From assembly GCA_015501605.1 (NCBI GenBank), contig JADNRZ010000031.1:1-64000 (forward strand): a stretch of 64,000 nt of DNA, written 5' to 3'. Positions 45,973-60,039 of this stretch are shown in pieces (position 1 is the stretch's first letter; each line of letters begins with the position of its first letter). The stretch comes from Panaeolus papilionaceus (taxonomy: Eukaryota > Basidiomycota > Agaricomycetes > Agaricales). The notes beneath the pieces were generated by a model, which was not told the DNA's origin, did no database searches, and saw only the letters and a program-made list of their open reading frames with translations. Made by a program: the position numbers and the translations under genes.

Positions 45973-48900
45973 TTCAATCGTAAGTGTTCTTGCTCCTCTC
46001 GTTTTCAGACGGCTTCTTAATCCTTTGTAAAAAACCGCAGATCAAACGGTACAAGAGGTCGAATATGTTGCTGCATGTTATGAGAATAGTTAGAAAATGA
46101 ACTTGCATTTATTACTGGGCACAAAGCTGTATATGTATGTTAGTTGCGACGCGTGATTCAATAAATCCGTTGTTGCGTGGCTTGGTGTATCACCAATCCG
46201 AGCCCACCAAAGATTATCTACAGAGAGACCGGCTCAGCTGACTCCGAGTTGATTTCGAAAATGCGTGCCTGCGTTGTAAACTCCACACGGCACACATTGA
46301 CCGGATGACCCCAAAAAACTCAACAAATTTCCCCTCATTTCGAGCTTATAGATCCACAGTAAAACCCTCATGTATAGACTTAATGCGACGTCTCGCGCTA
46401 CAGCTCAGCTCATTCTTTTCTCGCGTAGGTCATCGGATCTCAATTCTCTATCTGGGTTATGTTATATCCCCGCTGGAGGATGTCTGGATACTTTCTATGT
46501 AAGCTGAGATTGTTTATATTCAATATTAGTTGTAGCCAGATGCCTCGCCTGTCAACGTGTTGGTCGGTATTTACCGCTATCTTGTAATTATATTCTGGAC
46601 TGTTGATAATCTACCACAACTTGGGGAACAACCCAGTCCTCTCCCACGTCGTAAAAATGGACTCACCCTTACACCGCATTATATGCAGTGGTCTTATCTC
46701 AAGGACAACGATCGGGAAGTCTTGAACGGATCAGCTTCAGGATACTTGTGAAATAGGCGCCTGTGGGAGTGATGAACAACCGGATTGTTCATTTAGATAA
46801 CTTAATCTTGACTACATACAGACTCATAGAAGCATTCCTTAAGAGCACCAATGGTATAGCTAACCATCACCACAACTTACGATCTATGTTATGTTCTTTC
46901 GGTCAACAATATATTGGTTCGCTTGGCTTGTTTAACCTGTCGATGACGAAATCGTGGAGTGGCTGCAGAACTCATGATCGATGCCTAAGAAACCTGGAAC
47001 ACTCCAAATGGGCGTATGTACCGCTCAGAATTGAATTGGCTGTGGGTGTTCCTTACTCCGATTCCCCGAAGCGTCGATGTCCCGCAAGGTCGTCATGTCC
47101 GCCACCAACAGTTCGAACTGGCAGCGTGTGAATATGTAGCTGCTTCAAAGACGACAACAACACACATCCAAAGCATGATAGCATTATATGCCTACTTTGG
47201 CCTTCGGCAGGCTTGTTTGACAAGAACTGTTGATGAAGCCACTGGGAAACGGGCTCGGAGTGTCGAAGGGATTGTATGTGAATATTTATTTATGATTAAT
47301 CGACGCTACCCCAGCATCTGCGATCACCGTATTCAATGCTTGCCGGATAGCCCTTCATCTAACCCTCATATTAGAGCATGTCGTCAAGCCATTTGCGAGG
47401 GCCTTTCACAGGGGGAACACACCACTGATTCTGATTCGATAACCATCTGACTTCGTGTGGCTTGAAACCGCCGAATGGGAGAGAATTTCATTGGATGGAT
47501 GCCAAAATTTAGGTTCGGTTACTCACGAGATGTATTGGTTGAGGCTTGGCACTGATTTCTGACTACATGCCAATGACCATTTGCTTTGAGTAGTCTTTAC
47601 ATAGCCTCCCAACGGCTGATGAATTCCTGTACCGCAAAGCGCGGCTAATTCCGAAGCACCCGCCAATGTTATCCACCACTTCCAGCAATACAGTACGCTT
47701 TTGGCGATATAAAATGTAACGTATATAATTCTCCATTTTCTCTTTTTTTCTTATTTTTATCGCCGTTTGTTTTACTTGAAGTAGGCCGAAGGGGCAATCA
47801 GACTTTGTTAGCCATCAGCCACCCGAAAATTATTCATTAATTGCGTTGGAACTGATCAAGGACTTTAGCACCTTGCACTTTGATGACAAACACGATAATG
47901 ATAAGTATGTACTCTAGCATTTATTAGTGTTATTTATCAATTGCCGCATCATATGTGCGATCTTGTGCGACCATCGTTTGATGTGGGGGTCTTGAGGCAC
48001 ATGCCAAGCCAAATTTCGCGATCAAGGTTCCAGGTGGCTTCAGCTCATCGCTGGTACCAAGAGCCTGTTCTGACGCATGTTCCTCTCATCGCTACTGTAC
48101 TCTCGACTTGAGCTCTGTACCAAGTCCTATCTCACGTATCGCGACCTCAAACGAAAAGGAGTTGAAAGAAAGAGGTCAGGGTATTGTTTATTTTATTTTA
48201 TTACGCTCGCTGACGGCCCCCGCACGCACCGCGGCTTTTGTGCTAGGTCAGGGGGTACAGTCGCGAACAAGCAATGTCAACAAATAAGGTAATGGGCGAA
48301 CCAGGCAATTTTTTGATAATATTTTTTCAGATTTGAACTCCATTCGACGAAAGCTTTCGAAAAACGTACCTCCGTCTAAATGAAAGGAATCGATTCCGCA
48401 TATTTGCAAAGAGTGGGAAAACATTTTATTTTTTTGGTTGACTTTGCTTGTCCGCGACTGTACTTGAGAAATAATGCCTCTTTACGAACAGCTTTGCGTC
48501 CGTTTGACCGGACAACGGGCTCTGTGGCCATGATCTTTATTCAATAAGAATCAATATGTCGGTCAAAGGAGAGCTGGGGTGATAGTCTGTGGAGGTCGGA
48601 TTTCCTGCAATCCCTCTGATCATCTCAGATCAGAAATCCTGAATCTATCCCCTTATAAAATGACATTCAATCAGGGAATTTGGAAACAACCACTGTCCCT
48701 TCCGAACTCGGCGGAACTTTTGTCCCAATAATCGAGCAGTACGCAGGGTTTGTCTACTGTTTGACGCATCCGGCATAAATGACTAATTCCCATAACGGGA
48801 AGGAGCAACGGTTCTTGGAATTCGTTGAACCTTCAAAGCTTCAAGCTTCAATTCCATGCCCGTAGCTCCGATGGGGTTCAATATCATTCCAGTTTTATGA

Positions 48901-49650
48901 CGGAAAATTCCAGGGACTTTTCGAGTTTCCTGTCACCAAACTGTTGTTGTTATTGCTGTTTTTATGAACTTTATGGTCGTTATATATTTTGCTTTTTAGG
49001 CCCGAGAAATTATCGGTTACTCTTAGTAATTAAAAACGGCATAAATATTCCCGTCCGCGCTCCCAGATGCCTCGTCCTCTGGAGTCCCTTGGAAAAGAAA
49101 AATTCTTTGAAAAGATTAAGTTTGATTGTGCACAATGGTCAACCGGTGCAAAGTAGTAATGAAGGCCTAGAGGCATATTCGTTCAGCTTCAATTTAACAT
49201 CTACGGCAAGGCATCTCAGATATTGGGCAAATTGCCTATTTATTTACAAAATAAAAGTCTTTCTACAAGCCTTTGTCTTGCCTTCTGCAAAAAAAAGCTC
49301 GTTCCATATTTTCCGAGTAAAGATTCCAGTATGCTTGCGGTGGATGAACCTCGTGCTCTCTTCTACCCGTCCTATATATTCAGAAAAAGGGGTACCCTTA
49401 CGAAAGTAAACCACGCCAACCAATACAGACAATGAGTTTTAATCTTTCCTCCATGAGGCAGGTCGGGCATTGCTGGAGCCAGGAGGATGCTGTGATTTGA
49501 TATTGTTAGGGTTTCTCCTTCAGATGTTCTATTTTTAGCTCACAAGCGCCACCTAAGGATACGGCTGAGCACAAAATGATGGAACGATTGTCTGAAAACT
49601 CTGCTGCCCTGTATTTTATATGGTGTCCAAATGCGGACCTAACATTGGAT
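45973..49650. other. Long gene-poor stretch
   Basis: About 3.7 kb with no protein, RNA gene or repeat that I recognise. Several open frames of 60-190 codons occur (for example 47,016-47,450 and 48,825-49,409). They have no recognisable motif, so they are not annotated as genes. Confidence 0.5.
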
Positions 49651-49658
49651 TCTGCGGG

Positions 49659-49665
49659 TATAAAA
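49659..49665 (+). promoter_or_regulatory. TATA box of laccase 1
   Basis: TATAAAA, 49 bp before the ATG at 49,708. Confidence 0.6.
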
Positions 49666-49707
49666 GGTGGGGTAAAACGAGAGACAGGTCTCCAGCGACA
49701 TTCGACA

Positions 49708-52070
49708 ATGTTCTCTGTGGTGTTGCTATTGCCAGCTTATTTTTCTTACCTTCTTACAACTGCACCTGTCCAAGCTGCAGATTTAAACTATGTCTTCAAC
49801 TTGGGCAACGGTGCTGTTGCTCCCGATGGGTATTCTCGTGCTGGTGCTCTAGTCAACGGGGTCTTCCCTGGAACGCTCATCCAAGCCAACAAGGACGATA
49901 CCCTCCACATCACCGTCAACAACGCCTTAATCAACCCCAATATGAGGTATGCACAAGTGGCGATTTGGACATTCCATGGTATGCTGACGATGACATTGCT
50001 CGCAGGCGCAGTACCTCTATTCACTGGCACGGTCTTGTGCGTTTCTTACAAATCCCAATGGGCCATTTATTCACTGCCCATACAGTTCCAAGCAAGGACC
50101 GCATCCGAAGACGGTCGTGAGTTCATAGTTCCTTAGTATGATCAATTTCGGTTCTCATCTGCATTTCACAGCTGCCATGGTCAACCAGTGCCCCATATCG
50201 CCTGGACACAGCTACACTTACGACAGTACGTTGACCCCACCTGTGGTGTGATTACCTATCAAGCGACTCTCTCTCTAGTTCCCCTCAATGGCCAAGCAGG
50301 TACCTTCTGGTACCACAGTCACCTCTCATCGCAATATGTCGATGGATTGCGCGGGTTCGTTTCGGTTTCACTATTTTTACCTTCAAAATAAAATATGCTC
50401 ATTGATGTAATACCTTTAGCGCCCTTGTGGTTTATGGTACAGCCAAGCACTCTTGGCTACGAGAGTTTGTTTCTTAACTCTTTCTTCCCTCAGATCCTCA
50501 AGACCCTCACGCATCCCTCTACGACATAGATGACGCGTCGACTGTCATCACCCTCGCCGATTGGTATCATCTTGTGAGTATTTTATGGTATCCCATCCAT
50601 CTCTCTTCACGGGACGCTCACTCCGCTCTAGCCCGCGCCTGGAATTGGCGATGCATACCTCGCAGGAGGGGACGAACCTGTAAGTAATACTGCATTCATC
50701 AATCGCATTCCCTCGATATCATATCACCGGTACCCGATGATATCTATTCCCTCAATATCTCAACCCTGGTTAAAGAATGAAATGAAATGTAAAGATAGTT
50801 GGATGCTGACCCTGACCACAGGTCCCCGATTCAGGGCTGATCAACGGAGCTGGTCGCTACATCGGCGGACCCAACACACAGCGCGCCCGTATCAATGTCA
50901 TTTCTGGAAAACGCTACCGATTCAGAGTCATCAATATTTCGGCTTATGCTGGGTTTCGGTTCTCTATTGAGAACCATCCCCTTAAGATTATTGAGGTATG
51001 CCTCTCTTACTTTCTTCAAGAGAATCTTCCTCATAACTACTCTACCATGGATAGGTCGACGGGATTAGCCATGTACCCCACACGGTCGACGGGTTTGATA
51101 TCTATGTTGGACAACGCTACTCGGTCGTGGTCAACTGCAACCAACCTGTTCGCAACTACTGGATCAGAGGACCCATGACACTCCAACACTCTAGCAACAA
51201 CAATAACCGTGAGTTACTCGTACCCCTCACATCACAAGGGGGCAAACTCTAATCAAAGTTTACTTTCATAGTTGACACCAAGAACGTCTATGCTGTCTTG
51301 CACTATCAAGGCGCCCCGAATGCCGAGCCCACCACAAAGGCGGATGACGGCGTCGACAATCTCCTAGAAGAGTACGAGCTCGCAGCGCTCGAGAACCCCG
51401 GAGCCCCTGGTGGAAGCGCCCCCGCTGACCGCTCCATTGATCTCAACTTCTCCCTCGACGTCATCAATGGTCACACCTTGTGGAAAATCAACGGTATCTC
51501 ATACAAATCCCCTGACCTCCCCACGCTGTTGAATATCATTGCAAATGGGTATTCCAACGAGAACGACTTCGTGCCGTCAGAGCATACCTTCGTGCTCAAT
51601 CAGAACGAGGTCATCGAGCTCGTGATACATGGGTCGTCGCATGGACATATCCACCCATTCCAGTAAGTAAAATAATCGATGATTCGAAGTGTCTGGAAAC
51701 TGAACATCCTCGTAGTCTCCATGGACATGCATTCGACGTCGTCCAATCTATAGGTGGTCCACCCAACTACACCAACCCTCCCCGCCGTGACGTTGTCGGT
51801 GTTGGAGGTTCGACAGTCATCATCCGCTTCAGAGCCGACAACCCCGGGCCTTGGTTCTTGCACTGTCACATTGGTACGTTCTCCTGTATCAGCCACGACC
51901 GAGAGCGCGATTGACACGGAATGATAGATTGGCATCTCGAAGCAGGCCTTGCGGTCGTCTTCGCTGAGGCACCCTCTGCTCAACGATCTGGCCCCAAGTC
52001 GCAGATCATCAAGCAATCGTGGCTCGACCTCTGTCCGATTTACAATGCCCTCCCTGCAGATCAACAATAA
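49708..52070 (+). CDS. Laccase (multicopper oxidase, AA1), laccase 1
   Basis: Thirteen exons: 49708-49946, 50006-50036, 50086-50116, 50172-50225, 50279-50354, 50420-50436, 50494-50573, 50632-50679, 50822-50995, 51055-51208, 51272-51662, 51716-51873 and 51928-52070. All join in phase to 531 aa, the usual length. A signal peptide precedes [13 protein letters not shown]. Copper ligands are complete: HWHG, WYHSH, HIHPFHLHGH and [11 protein letters not shown], with a Leu at the axial T1 position. Laccases oxidise phenols with O2 as electron acceptor, outside the cell. The Cys of the usual QYCDG is Val, and its disulfide partner is also missing (NISAYAGF). A convergent DUF6699 gene ends 265 bp away. 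Confidence 0.95.
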
Positions 52071-52334
52071 AGGATGTTAATATTGAAGGAGTGTGGTGCG
52101 TACATGAACTAATGCGCTAGATGGATGATGAATGCAGAATGGAGTGACGAAGGAGTGACTCTAGTGAATCTCTATGTATACCCAGAACTGAAATTTGACT
52201 CAACCCGCAGACTGCCTTCAGCTACGAGAATAGTATGGAATGTTGTAACTAAATGATATGTCTTTGATTGGTTCAATATACACTTTCGTATCTTCTGGAA
52301 TGATGACCAACTCACATGAAAGAAAGAACGAAAT

Positions 52335-53694
52335 TCAATCAAGCAAAAACCTCTCTTTCACCGGCTCCTTCGTAACGATCTCCCAAACCTCCTCTCTTCT
52401 CACGCTCGCCATCACACCATCACCCACAACAAGCCTCGGTTTCGACTTTTGCAGACCGACGAATACCATTTCAGAACCAAGGACATCCACTCTCTTCATC
52501 CCCCCCATCTCACGTTCCTCCTCCGTCGGACATCGAATATTGAAAGCTTGCTTAACCCTCAATCTCTCACGACTCGTCTGTGTAACTGCGTGGTACTCCT
52601 GTGACGATATGCGCCTATCAAGGGATTCATACAGCCCGCGCAGAAGGTCTTGAACAGTTAGACCCGCTGTTGGTGATGCACTAGATGAAGGGCCGACGTC
52701 GCACCCTGATGGACTGCTGATGGTGATGTACCAAGGTAGCCTCCGATGCCAAAGGGTAACTCGGTGGAGAGGCGGCGAGAACGCAAACTGAAAGAGATCG
52801 AGAGGGGATAGACCCCGCGCCGTATTCCGCGTGTCGTGGTCAAATATGGACGCCATATACGCAAGCTTGGAGGATATATGTGGAGGGACTCGTAAGTCGA
52901 ATATGAGCGACGGATGCATGGAGTGTGGGTCATATGAAAGAATAGGGTTCAGCCGGGAACGGGCGGCTCGAATGCGAAGGTTCGCGTCTAATATGATGAG
53001 TAATAGCAGTAAGTACGTATGATCGCAGTAAGAAAGCCTAGATACACATACGTGGACGATGCAGTAACCCGGTAAGCCGTTCCCAGTACTTGAGTAACCC
53101 AATCTTCTCCCTTGGCGCACGATAGTTCTTTCTCCAACTGGAATGATTGATGCACTGGTACTGATCGAAAGTCGGAATCATGCCATATTTCCGAGGATCC
53201 TTGCCCTTGATAGTCGAGTGCTTCTGGGTGGTAGGAACGACAGTGGGTCTATTGGACCTGTCGCGATGCCGGCGTCGTCGGGTGGTAGTCCCTCTTCCGT
53301 GATGTTTGTGCTTCTTGGATTTAGTGGTGTCGACGGCGTAGAGACGACTATTTCTATCTGTAAACGGTCTCATGGGAGGATATATCCAGTGTTCCGGAGG
53401 AGCAACGCCTGCATGGATATACGGAGGCGGTGGCGGGGGTCTTGAATTCGCTGCTTGTTGGTGCCCCAAGTATTGCGGGTCGATGAAGTGTTGAGGTGGG
53501 GGATATGTTATAGGACTTTTCACTATCAGACTCGTACGACTACAATGAATGAGGGCACTTACTCAAATGCGCTATACGTGGGATGGAATAACATATCCGG
53601 TAAGCCATTGATCAAAACAACGTATAACTGAGACCTACGGGTGAGGTTGAAACCACACAGGATATGGAGGCGGCCACTGGTGAGGAAAAGCCAT
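52335..53694 (-). CDS. DUF6699-domain protein
   Basis: The exons, read from the right, are 53639-53694, 53052-53539 and 52335-52987, giving 398 aa in phase. A Pro/His/Arg-rich N-terminal half (MAFPHQWPPPYPVWFQPHP, later a basic KKHKHHGRGTTTRRRRHR patch) precedes the DUF6699 core. The core reads LNPILSYDPHSMHPSLIFDLRVPP, LPWYITISSPSG, GLTVQDLLRGLYESLDRRISSQEY and GGMKRVDVLGSEMVFVGLQKS. This domain is frequent and expanded in Agaricomycetes and has no assigned function. Intron 1 is modelled as 99 bp; an inner 9-nt exon would need a 23-nt intron and was not accepted. Convergent with laccase 1. Confidence 0.78.
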
Positions 53695-54989
53695 TGTCGA
53701 TGTTGAAAAAGCTGGGTTGCTAGTTGGGTTGAAAAGGAGTGACGGTACGAGTTAGAACAACCATGGTTAAAGAGAAGGTGGGGTAGTTTGAGACTATGCA
53801 GTCCGTCACTCGACGGTGTATCTGAGATGTCCATATTTAGCGAGACAGCTCCAACTAGCCAACCTAAGCTCATATGAGGGCCATCCATTCAGCAAGATGA
53901 ATTCTTATTTCGGGAAGGATCAGTATATCGTGGAAGAACTGCGCCGTCTCTGTGAAGTTGTCTTCGCAAGATGTACCCTTTCGGAATCGTCAGACGCAGG
54001 GGTCACTTTTATTAACGAGGGGAGAACAATGGAGAAAAAATATTTCTTCTCATCGATAACAGATACAGGTAGGCTTCGAGTATTCCGGGGTATCAGGTTG
54101 CGTTCATCGGTTTACCATGCTGTGGATAATCCAGGTTACCTGTAGGCCCGTCGTAGCGGGGTCAGCATGAGCACCAGAGAGTGCCAGTCATAGTTCCATG
54201 CGTCAATGAGTGATGAGTGAAGGAACATGTTTTCGCTGGATCTGGGGCTGTTATAGATGAGATGTGAATTGCATACACGGCTCACCATTCTCATGAGATG
54301 GAGGACAATGACTCTGAAATTGCATTGTTCCCGCTACTTTAGTAGTGGGTTTTGGAACTTTTGCTGTCTCGGAACTAACCGCCTCAAGCCGCTCATCGGC
54401 ATCTCGGCCCGTCTTCCTCTTTGTGGACGCTTGTTAACAATGTTATGTTCTGAAGGCTTCAGAGACCATACGTCACCTCAAGAGCCTGTTTCACAGACTT
54501 CATCTTCTGCCTTGCTCTCATGTCTTCCTCCCCTTTATGTTTTACTGAAGGCGCTGCCGCTCGTCAGTTTTTGCATTGTTAGCATAAAATTCAAATTGAA
54601 CGGTGAGAAAAACATATCCCACGGCAAATTACGTTACCACTCGGCAAGGTGATTGACCAATCGGCAATAAGCGGCACGAAACCCGACTTCGGCGATTTAG
54701 AACGACTTGTAGCTAAAGCCGGCTGCACGAGTTCGTTCATCGTAGGAGCTTATGGACGCAGGCACTACAATAATGAAGTTTATGAGCACCTGCGCTTCAG
54801 CAATTAAAGTGCCTTCTGGAGAAGGACCTCCTGGAAAATGCCGAGTTATAACTCAAGAGTGTGCGCAGACCCGCCTCCCGAGTACCGAGGTAGGGTCATC
54901 AAACTACATAAAGGCAGTTTTGATAATTACTAGATGTTATAACTCGATACGTTGATTGCTATGTCATGTATACATTAACGCTACATAAA
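53695..54989. other. Intergenic, no gene recognised
   Basis: About 1.3 kb upstream of the DUF6699 gene, with only short unrecognised frames. Confidence 0.5.
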
Positions 54990-55840
54990 TCTGCAAATAC
55001 AATGATGAGCCGCACGCCCATCTACCGCCATTTTCGCGCTTTCGTACGTTTTTGGACATTCGCCGCTCATGCGCCTATGCCATGGCATCGCGTCACACAC
55101 GCACACTATCACGCCCGCACTACCTACCATCTTGAAAATTTCATACGCTTCTTTCCCTTCATTTATTCAAATCCTTGTTCCATTTCTCGTTTCTTTGTTT
55201 CATATGTCAACCTCCATCATTTTTCAATCTTTTCTCATGTTGTAGATACTTTCTCTGTTAGTTAGTATATCCTTTGTATACTAGCTTACCAGGTAAATTG
55301 GATCATTCTTACCTCCCCAGATTTCGTGTGTGAGCTTCGCATCACTCTCGTTTCGTCTTAGCAGTCATACCAGCCGTCGTCTGGTTCGTTTCCAATTGTA
55401 TTTTGTCGTCTCTCCGTCTCTCAGCACCGCCAGCCGTGTCTGGTTCGTTTTCTTGGTTTTTCTGCATCTCCCAGTCGTCCTACGTAGCCACCGTCGTTGG
55501 CTTTCGTTCCTAGTCGCCGCCGCCGTTGGTTTCTGCTCCATTATCGCTTCGTTTCATCTCTCAGTGTCGCCGTCGCCGACCTGAACCTCTCTCCATCGCG
55601 CTCAGCCTTCCTCTTCAAACCTCAGCTCTCCAGACCCCACGAACTCCTACACGAGCGCTCTTTCTCATCACTCACCAACACCCTCACACTTCGACTTACC
55701 CTCACACTTTGTTTTTGTTTTCATTCCCCATTCGCGCACCCACCGTTCAGCGCTCATCAACAACTAATACCATTGACACATAACACAAAACAAAGTCCTT
55801 CAAATGTTCCAAAAAAAAACCTAAAAACCTAATCAAAATC
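54990..55840 (+). mobile_element. Diverged fragment of the long-TIR transposon interior
   Basis: It matches the interior of the outer element (about 15,900-16,990) and the reverse of the inner element (about 13,000-13,960). The shared order of motifs includes CCATTTTCGCGCTTT-like text, TTGTAGATA..., CCCCAGATTTCG, repeated GCCGTCGTCTGGTTCG and CTTTCGTTCCTAGTCGCCG. No terminal inverted repeats are seen here, so it is a remnant. It abuts the 3' end of the WSC gene. Confidence 0.6.
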
Positions 55841-55843
55841 ATC

Positions 55844-56913
55844 TCAACGAGTACCCCCATTGTGCGTAAAGCCGTTCGAATAGATGCTCAAAGCGGCGCT
55901 GCCTCCACAGAACTCTTGTTGGTCGCCATTACACACCATCAGGCATCTGTTCGCGGGTAAAGAGACGACGTCCAGTCTAAAGAAGTCTCCGCAGACTTTC
56001 AAATTGAAAAGTATGATGAAAATTACGGCGTCAGGAACAGAAATACCGACAATGTGAGGGTAAACTTGGACTTACAGCACTCAGATCCATATTCTAATCC
56101 TGCAATGCTCCAGTGCTCAGCTGAGCATGCCGCGACACATTTCTCGATGGTGACCCCACCCTGACTGGCTGGGAAGAAGAATTGCCTTGGCAGGGTACGA
56201 GGGTTGAGGGTATCGCTACATACAGTCAGAGTAAGGTTGGAGCAATGAAGAGCTGAGAAAGATAGCTGACCTATAACACCCCTTGTACTCGTAGTCTTGG
56301 ATTTGTGGTTTGATCCTTGGAAGGAAAGCGTTGATGTTTCTATATACGAAAAGCTGATTTGAGCCCCCGCATGTTTCATTTGGATTGCCGGCACAAGGCA
56401 TTTCGCATCCACTTGAAAGCGAAAACTCGTCGTGGAATACGAAGTCGCAATCTACAATGCAAGTATTGAGTCAATCTCACTAAAGCTGTGCATTATACAA
56501 GTAAAGGGACGTACAGCATTCCCTCCCGTACTCAGTCCCAGCCAAAGCGTATCCGCCCTGTCCACAGAAGTCGTTGCACATCTCACGTGTCATACCGTCG
56601 CTAGTGAATGACGCCGCTCGAAGAGCTCTGTTTCCTGCACTGTCCCTGTTTATTGACAATGTTTGTGAATACCGAAGGCTACAAGCAGCGGTTATGCGCG
56701 TACCGATAACATTGGCGGGCTTCCCACTCCGGTGGACGGCCGTCGATTTGTCTGGCTAAGTTTACGGGGCTGGCCTCAGAGACGTCAGGGGATGGTGCTG
56801 CATGAACGAGTGAGATGGAAGCCTGATTTAAGTAAGATTCAGGATCAGCAGCTATTTTCAGGAATTAAATTTCATACCCATGCTAAGACGCAGAACGAGG
56901 ATAACAGGCGCAT
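55844..56913 (-). CDS. Secreted protein with two WSC domains
   Basis: The six exons, read from the right, are 56878-56913, 56704-56822, 56515-56645, 56271-56451, 56076-56215 and 55844-55995, in phase, 252 aa. A signal peptide (MRLLSSFCVLAWASISLVHA) is followed by WSC domain 1 (CYRD...MTREMCNDFCGQGGYALAGTEYGRECYC...NPNETCGGSNQLFVYRN) and WSC domain 2 (GCYSD...VTIEKCVAACSAEHWSIAGLEYGSECFCGD...CNGDQQEFCGGSAALSIYSN). WSC domains carry conserved Cys pairs and bind polysaccharide; they occur in cell-wall sensors and in secreted oxidases. There is no membrane helix or enzyme domain, so a carbohydrate-binding secreted protein is most likely. Its 3' end meets a transposon remnant. Confidence 0.9.
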
Positions 56914-59900
56914 TATGAAGACGAGCGGGGGAAAGGACGACGCTGAACCACGTTCAACTCGAGCTGGTTGTTTTATGTGAGGACCTTGAGAAGTTTTAAG
57001 GGGTGACATCTATGTTCCGCGTCTGATTCCAGCTGCCATGCGCATGTTGTGTCAGTCAAAACTGAATTCACTTACGGATGATGCATGTATTGTGACGACA
57101 CGCATTGTATTTTGCCATTGATGCGCACAGACGATGATGATGATGAGGACATGTTCCGCAGTGAGTGAGAGAACACACCTCTTCAAGGAGACCAGCCCTG
57201 TGGCCCGCGTTGAGGATGCTGATGAAGGCTGGATATCACCGTCAGCCTCACTGATTACAATCAACCCCTGGAGCAAGAACAGAGATGCTTAACCAGCATC
57301 AGCCGCTCTTTCTGCACGAGTACGAAACAGAACTGCAGCCATCTGCTCACCGCTGAGGTGAATGTCGAGCGGAATGATGCTTGGCGTTATGTCTATTGTT
57401 TGCTATGCATCCTGAAGGTTGCGAAATGAACAGGCCTGGGACAACGCTGGGCGTTCGGGGTACCTTCCTAGCATTGAGGTCGTTGTACCAGAGCCAAGTA
57501 TGATAACCGCTCATTAAAATGTAAAAGCCAGAGAAATCGAATTGAATTGGATTTTTTTTTCCAGCTTGATGACCTCCTTGCTAGCTGGGAAGTCGGCGGA
57601 ATGTTTAGAATTTGGCAACAATTCAGAGTCGAACGACTCGACGATACGGCAATTCCCGTTCTGACCCTGGCAATGGCGTTGAGATCAAGCATGTACAAAT
57701 GAATGCAGCAGATTGTCAATGTTACCAAACAAACCCCAGGAACAGTTTACGGACCGACTCCGAGTCCCTTGATCTTAACCATCATCCACAAATTTGACCT
57801 TACACTTTCTACCATTGTACCAGCTGGTATGAGTAAGAGTCAGACTGCCATTTTGTGCGAGTTAGAGTAACCAGCTACTTCCGGCTGTCGACAATTTACG
57901 CGACGCATATTGGTTGAATAATTTTCGCCACGAGGCACAGAAGGAATCGCGCAACACAATGCGGTCTCCTTTTTCGTTAGGAAGACCATCATGAGAAGTG
58001 AGTAAAAGTCATAAGAAATTTCTTCTGTTATTATTTCAAATTTTCGTCTTCTTTTTTAAGGAAGAATACGAAAAATACTATAAGAAAATTGAGGGATACC
58101 GAATTCATCGATATTCATCATTCAGTCAATATTTGCATACCCACCAAGTCTCGTTGACAAGAACCCTCGAAAGGTAAAGATGGTTACAGTTACATGATGG
58201 AAACCCTCTTCCATAGGACATCACCGCCTGGATCGCGGACTCTTGCTTACAGGAAGACTCACAATTCGGCAGCGCTGGTCGTGCCCCATAAGGCGGGATC
58301 AATATCATAACATGAAGGGTAAATAAACTGTGTATTTCTATGCCCCTTTGATTGCCACTGACAACTGTTTGGACAGGAGACAGGTACTCGAGCGCAACTT
58401 CTGCCTTTCGCTATGTATATGGATAGATATACATCCCCTCATGGCGCAGACACGACTGACAGTGGTGGTCGTGGTAGCCATTTTGAGGCTGAGTCGCCAA
58501 CGACTTTTCTTAGCTGGCCAAGGTAGAAGACTCACATTCTCGTGACACTTTTGTATGCACATTGTTATCTTATGTCTGAGGCATGTGCAACTTCATCAGA
58601 CTGCCCAAAGCGAATCTAATGCAATGGAATCTAAGCTCCGTGGAGATTACAATTTCCTTGAAAACGATCTCAGGTTCGCACTCTCGCTCTGAACGAGGTC
58701 GCCGTGCCTTTTCCAATATATTTCTCTCTGATGTTCCAGCCCACGAATTCAAAATGGATCAATGAGCTTCTTTACCAGAACAGTCTTTACCAGTCCCATG
58801 TTCCAGGTACCGCCCGCCGTAATCTGTTTTGGATACTCATAGGATTCACCCCGACTTTCGTCTCGCAGAGTATTGAGTGTGATCCTGTCTTTCGGTTCTG
58901 TGGACAACTTATGGTACGCCTTTGACACTTGAATCGTACAATGCATATTTAACGTGCATTCCATCTCTCCACAATCAAGATTCACGTCTATGACTGACGT
59001 ACACTGGCATTATCAGGCTGTCCCGTGGACCGTGGTTATCAGATATGTCAACATGTTATCAAGCTGATTTTGAGCAACGAGGCGATGTCAACATCTTGGT
59101 CGACATCCGGGTCTGTTTCATTGCTGACCCTATTTCCATATAGGCTTCCCATGGTTAATTTACCATGTCACATACTCATCCAGGGATGCCCATATTCTCC
59201 CCACCTATTCAATCTGTCATCAGAGGAGTGGATCGCAATCTGCGCATCTGGGGAAACCTTGGTATCGGGATTGCAGTACTCTATCCAGCCCAGTACCATG
59301 GATAACTGAAGGCGACCCAGATTGCGGCTTTCCATCATCAGTCCCAAGTCGACGTCTCTCTAGCGCCTATTACATGTTATGGATCAAGGTATAAGAACAT
59401 ATTGCTCAATAGAAAAATGTGTCCCAATCGTACATTTTGGGCTTGGGGAACAGACATGCGTGTATTAACATTGGAGTGTTCTAAATTATCCCCGCTAGAC
59501 GGACAAGAAGCCGAGAAAAAAAATGCAAGGAGAGGAACGGCGATCTGGATGCAGACCTTTTCGGGTCCCTAGGTGCGCTTCCTTACATTCATTGTCTTCT
59601 ACTTGAATTATCTGATGATTAGATTCATATCGGTCACAGGTCAATATAGCTATAGGTTCGCTTTTTATCTCAGGCCGGATTTCCTTTTCACTAACTGAAC
59701 TCCTGAAAGGGGTAAAGCATTCTGTTCCGGGTCATCCAGGTGCTCTGAAAGAAATGCATCCCCTGGAAACCTAGCGTTCACACCCACCATGGAATGATGA
59801 GCGTTAGAGGCAAAACGATATTCGCGTGTGGGATGAGCACTCCATCGTCCAAGACTTTTTCCTGATAAGTGATACAACTTCCAAGCCTTTCTGCTTGTGA

Positions 59901-59983
59901 GGACGCCCTGGTCTTGCATCGAACAGAGACAAAAATGATCGGCTTCATACAGACAAGCGCGACGAAATGGGATATCGCTGAGG
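56914..59983. other. Long gene-poor stretch before laccase 2
   Basis: About 3 kb. Short unrelated frames only. A minus-strand frame at 57,150-57,276 ends in a plausible splice donor, but nothing recognisable joins it. Confidence 0.45.
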
Positions 59984-59990
59984 TATAAAT
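59984..59990 (+). promoter_or_regulatory. TATA box of laccase 2
   Basis: TATAAAT, 56 bp before the ATG at 60,040. Confidence 0.55.
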
Positions 59991-60039
59991 TTGCCATTGC
60001 CAGGACGTATTCCCTCAACCAAACAACTCCGAAGCAACC

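Noticed and set aside
47016..49409. Medium-length frames in the 46-49.6 kb stretch as genes
   Set aside because: No motif, signal peptide, paralog or convincing splice context supports them.
53540..53638. A 9-nt exon (53,563-53,571) in the DUF6699 gene
   Set aside because: It would require a 23-nt intron, too short to splice; a single 99-bp intron keeps the frame equally well.
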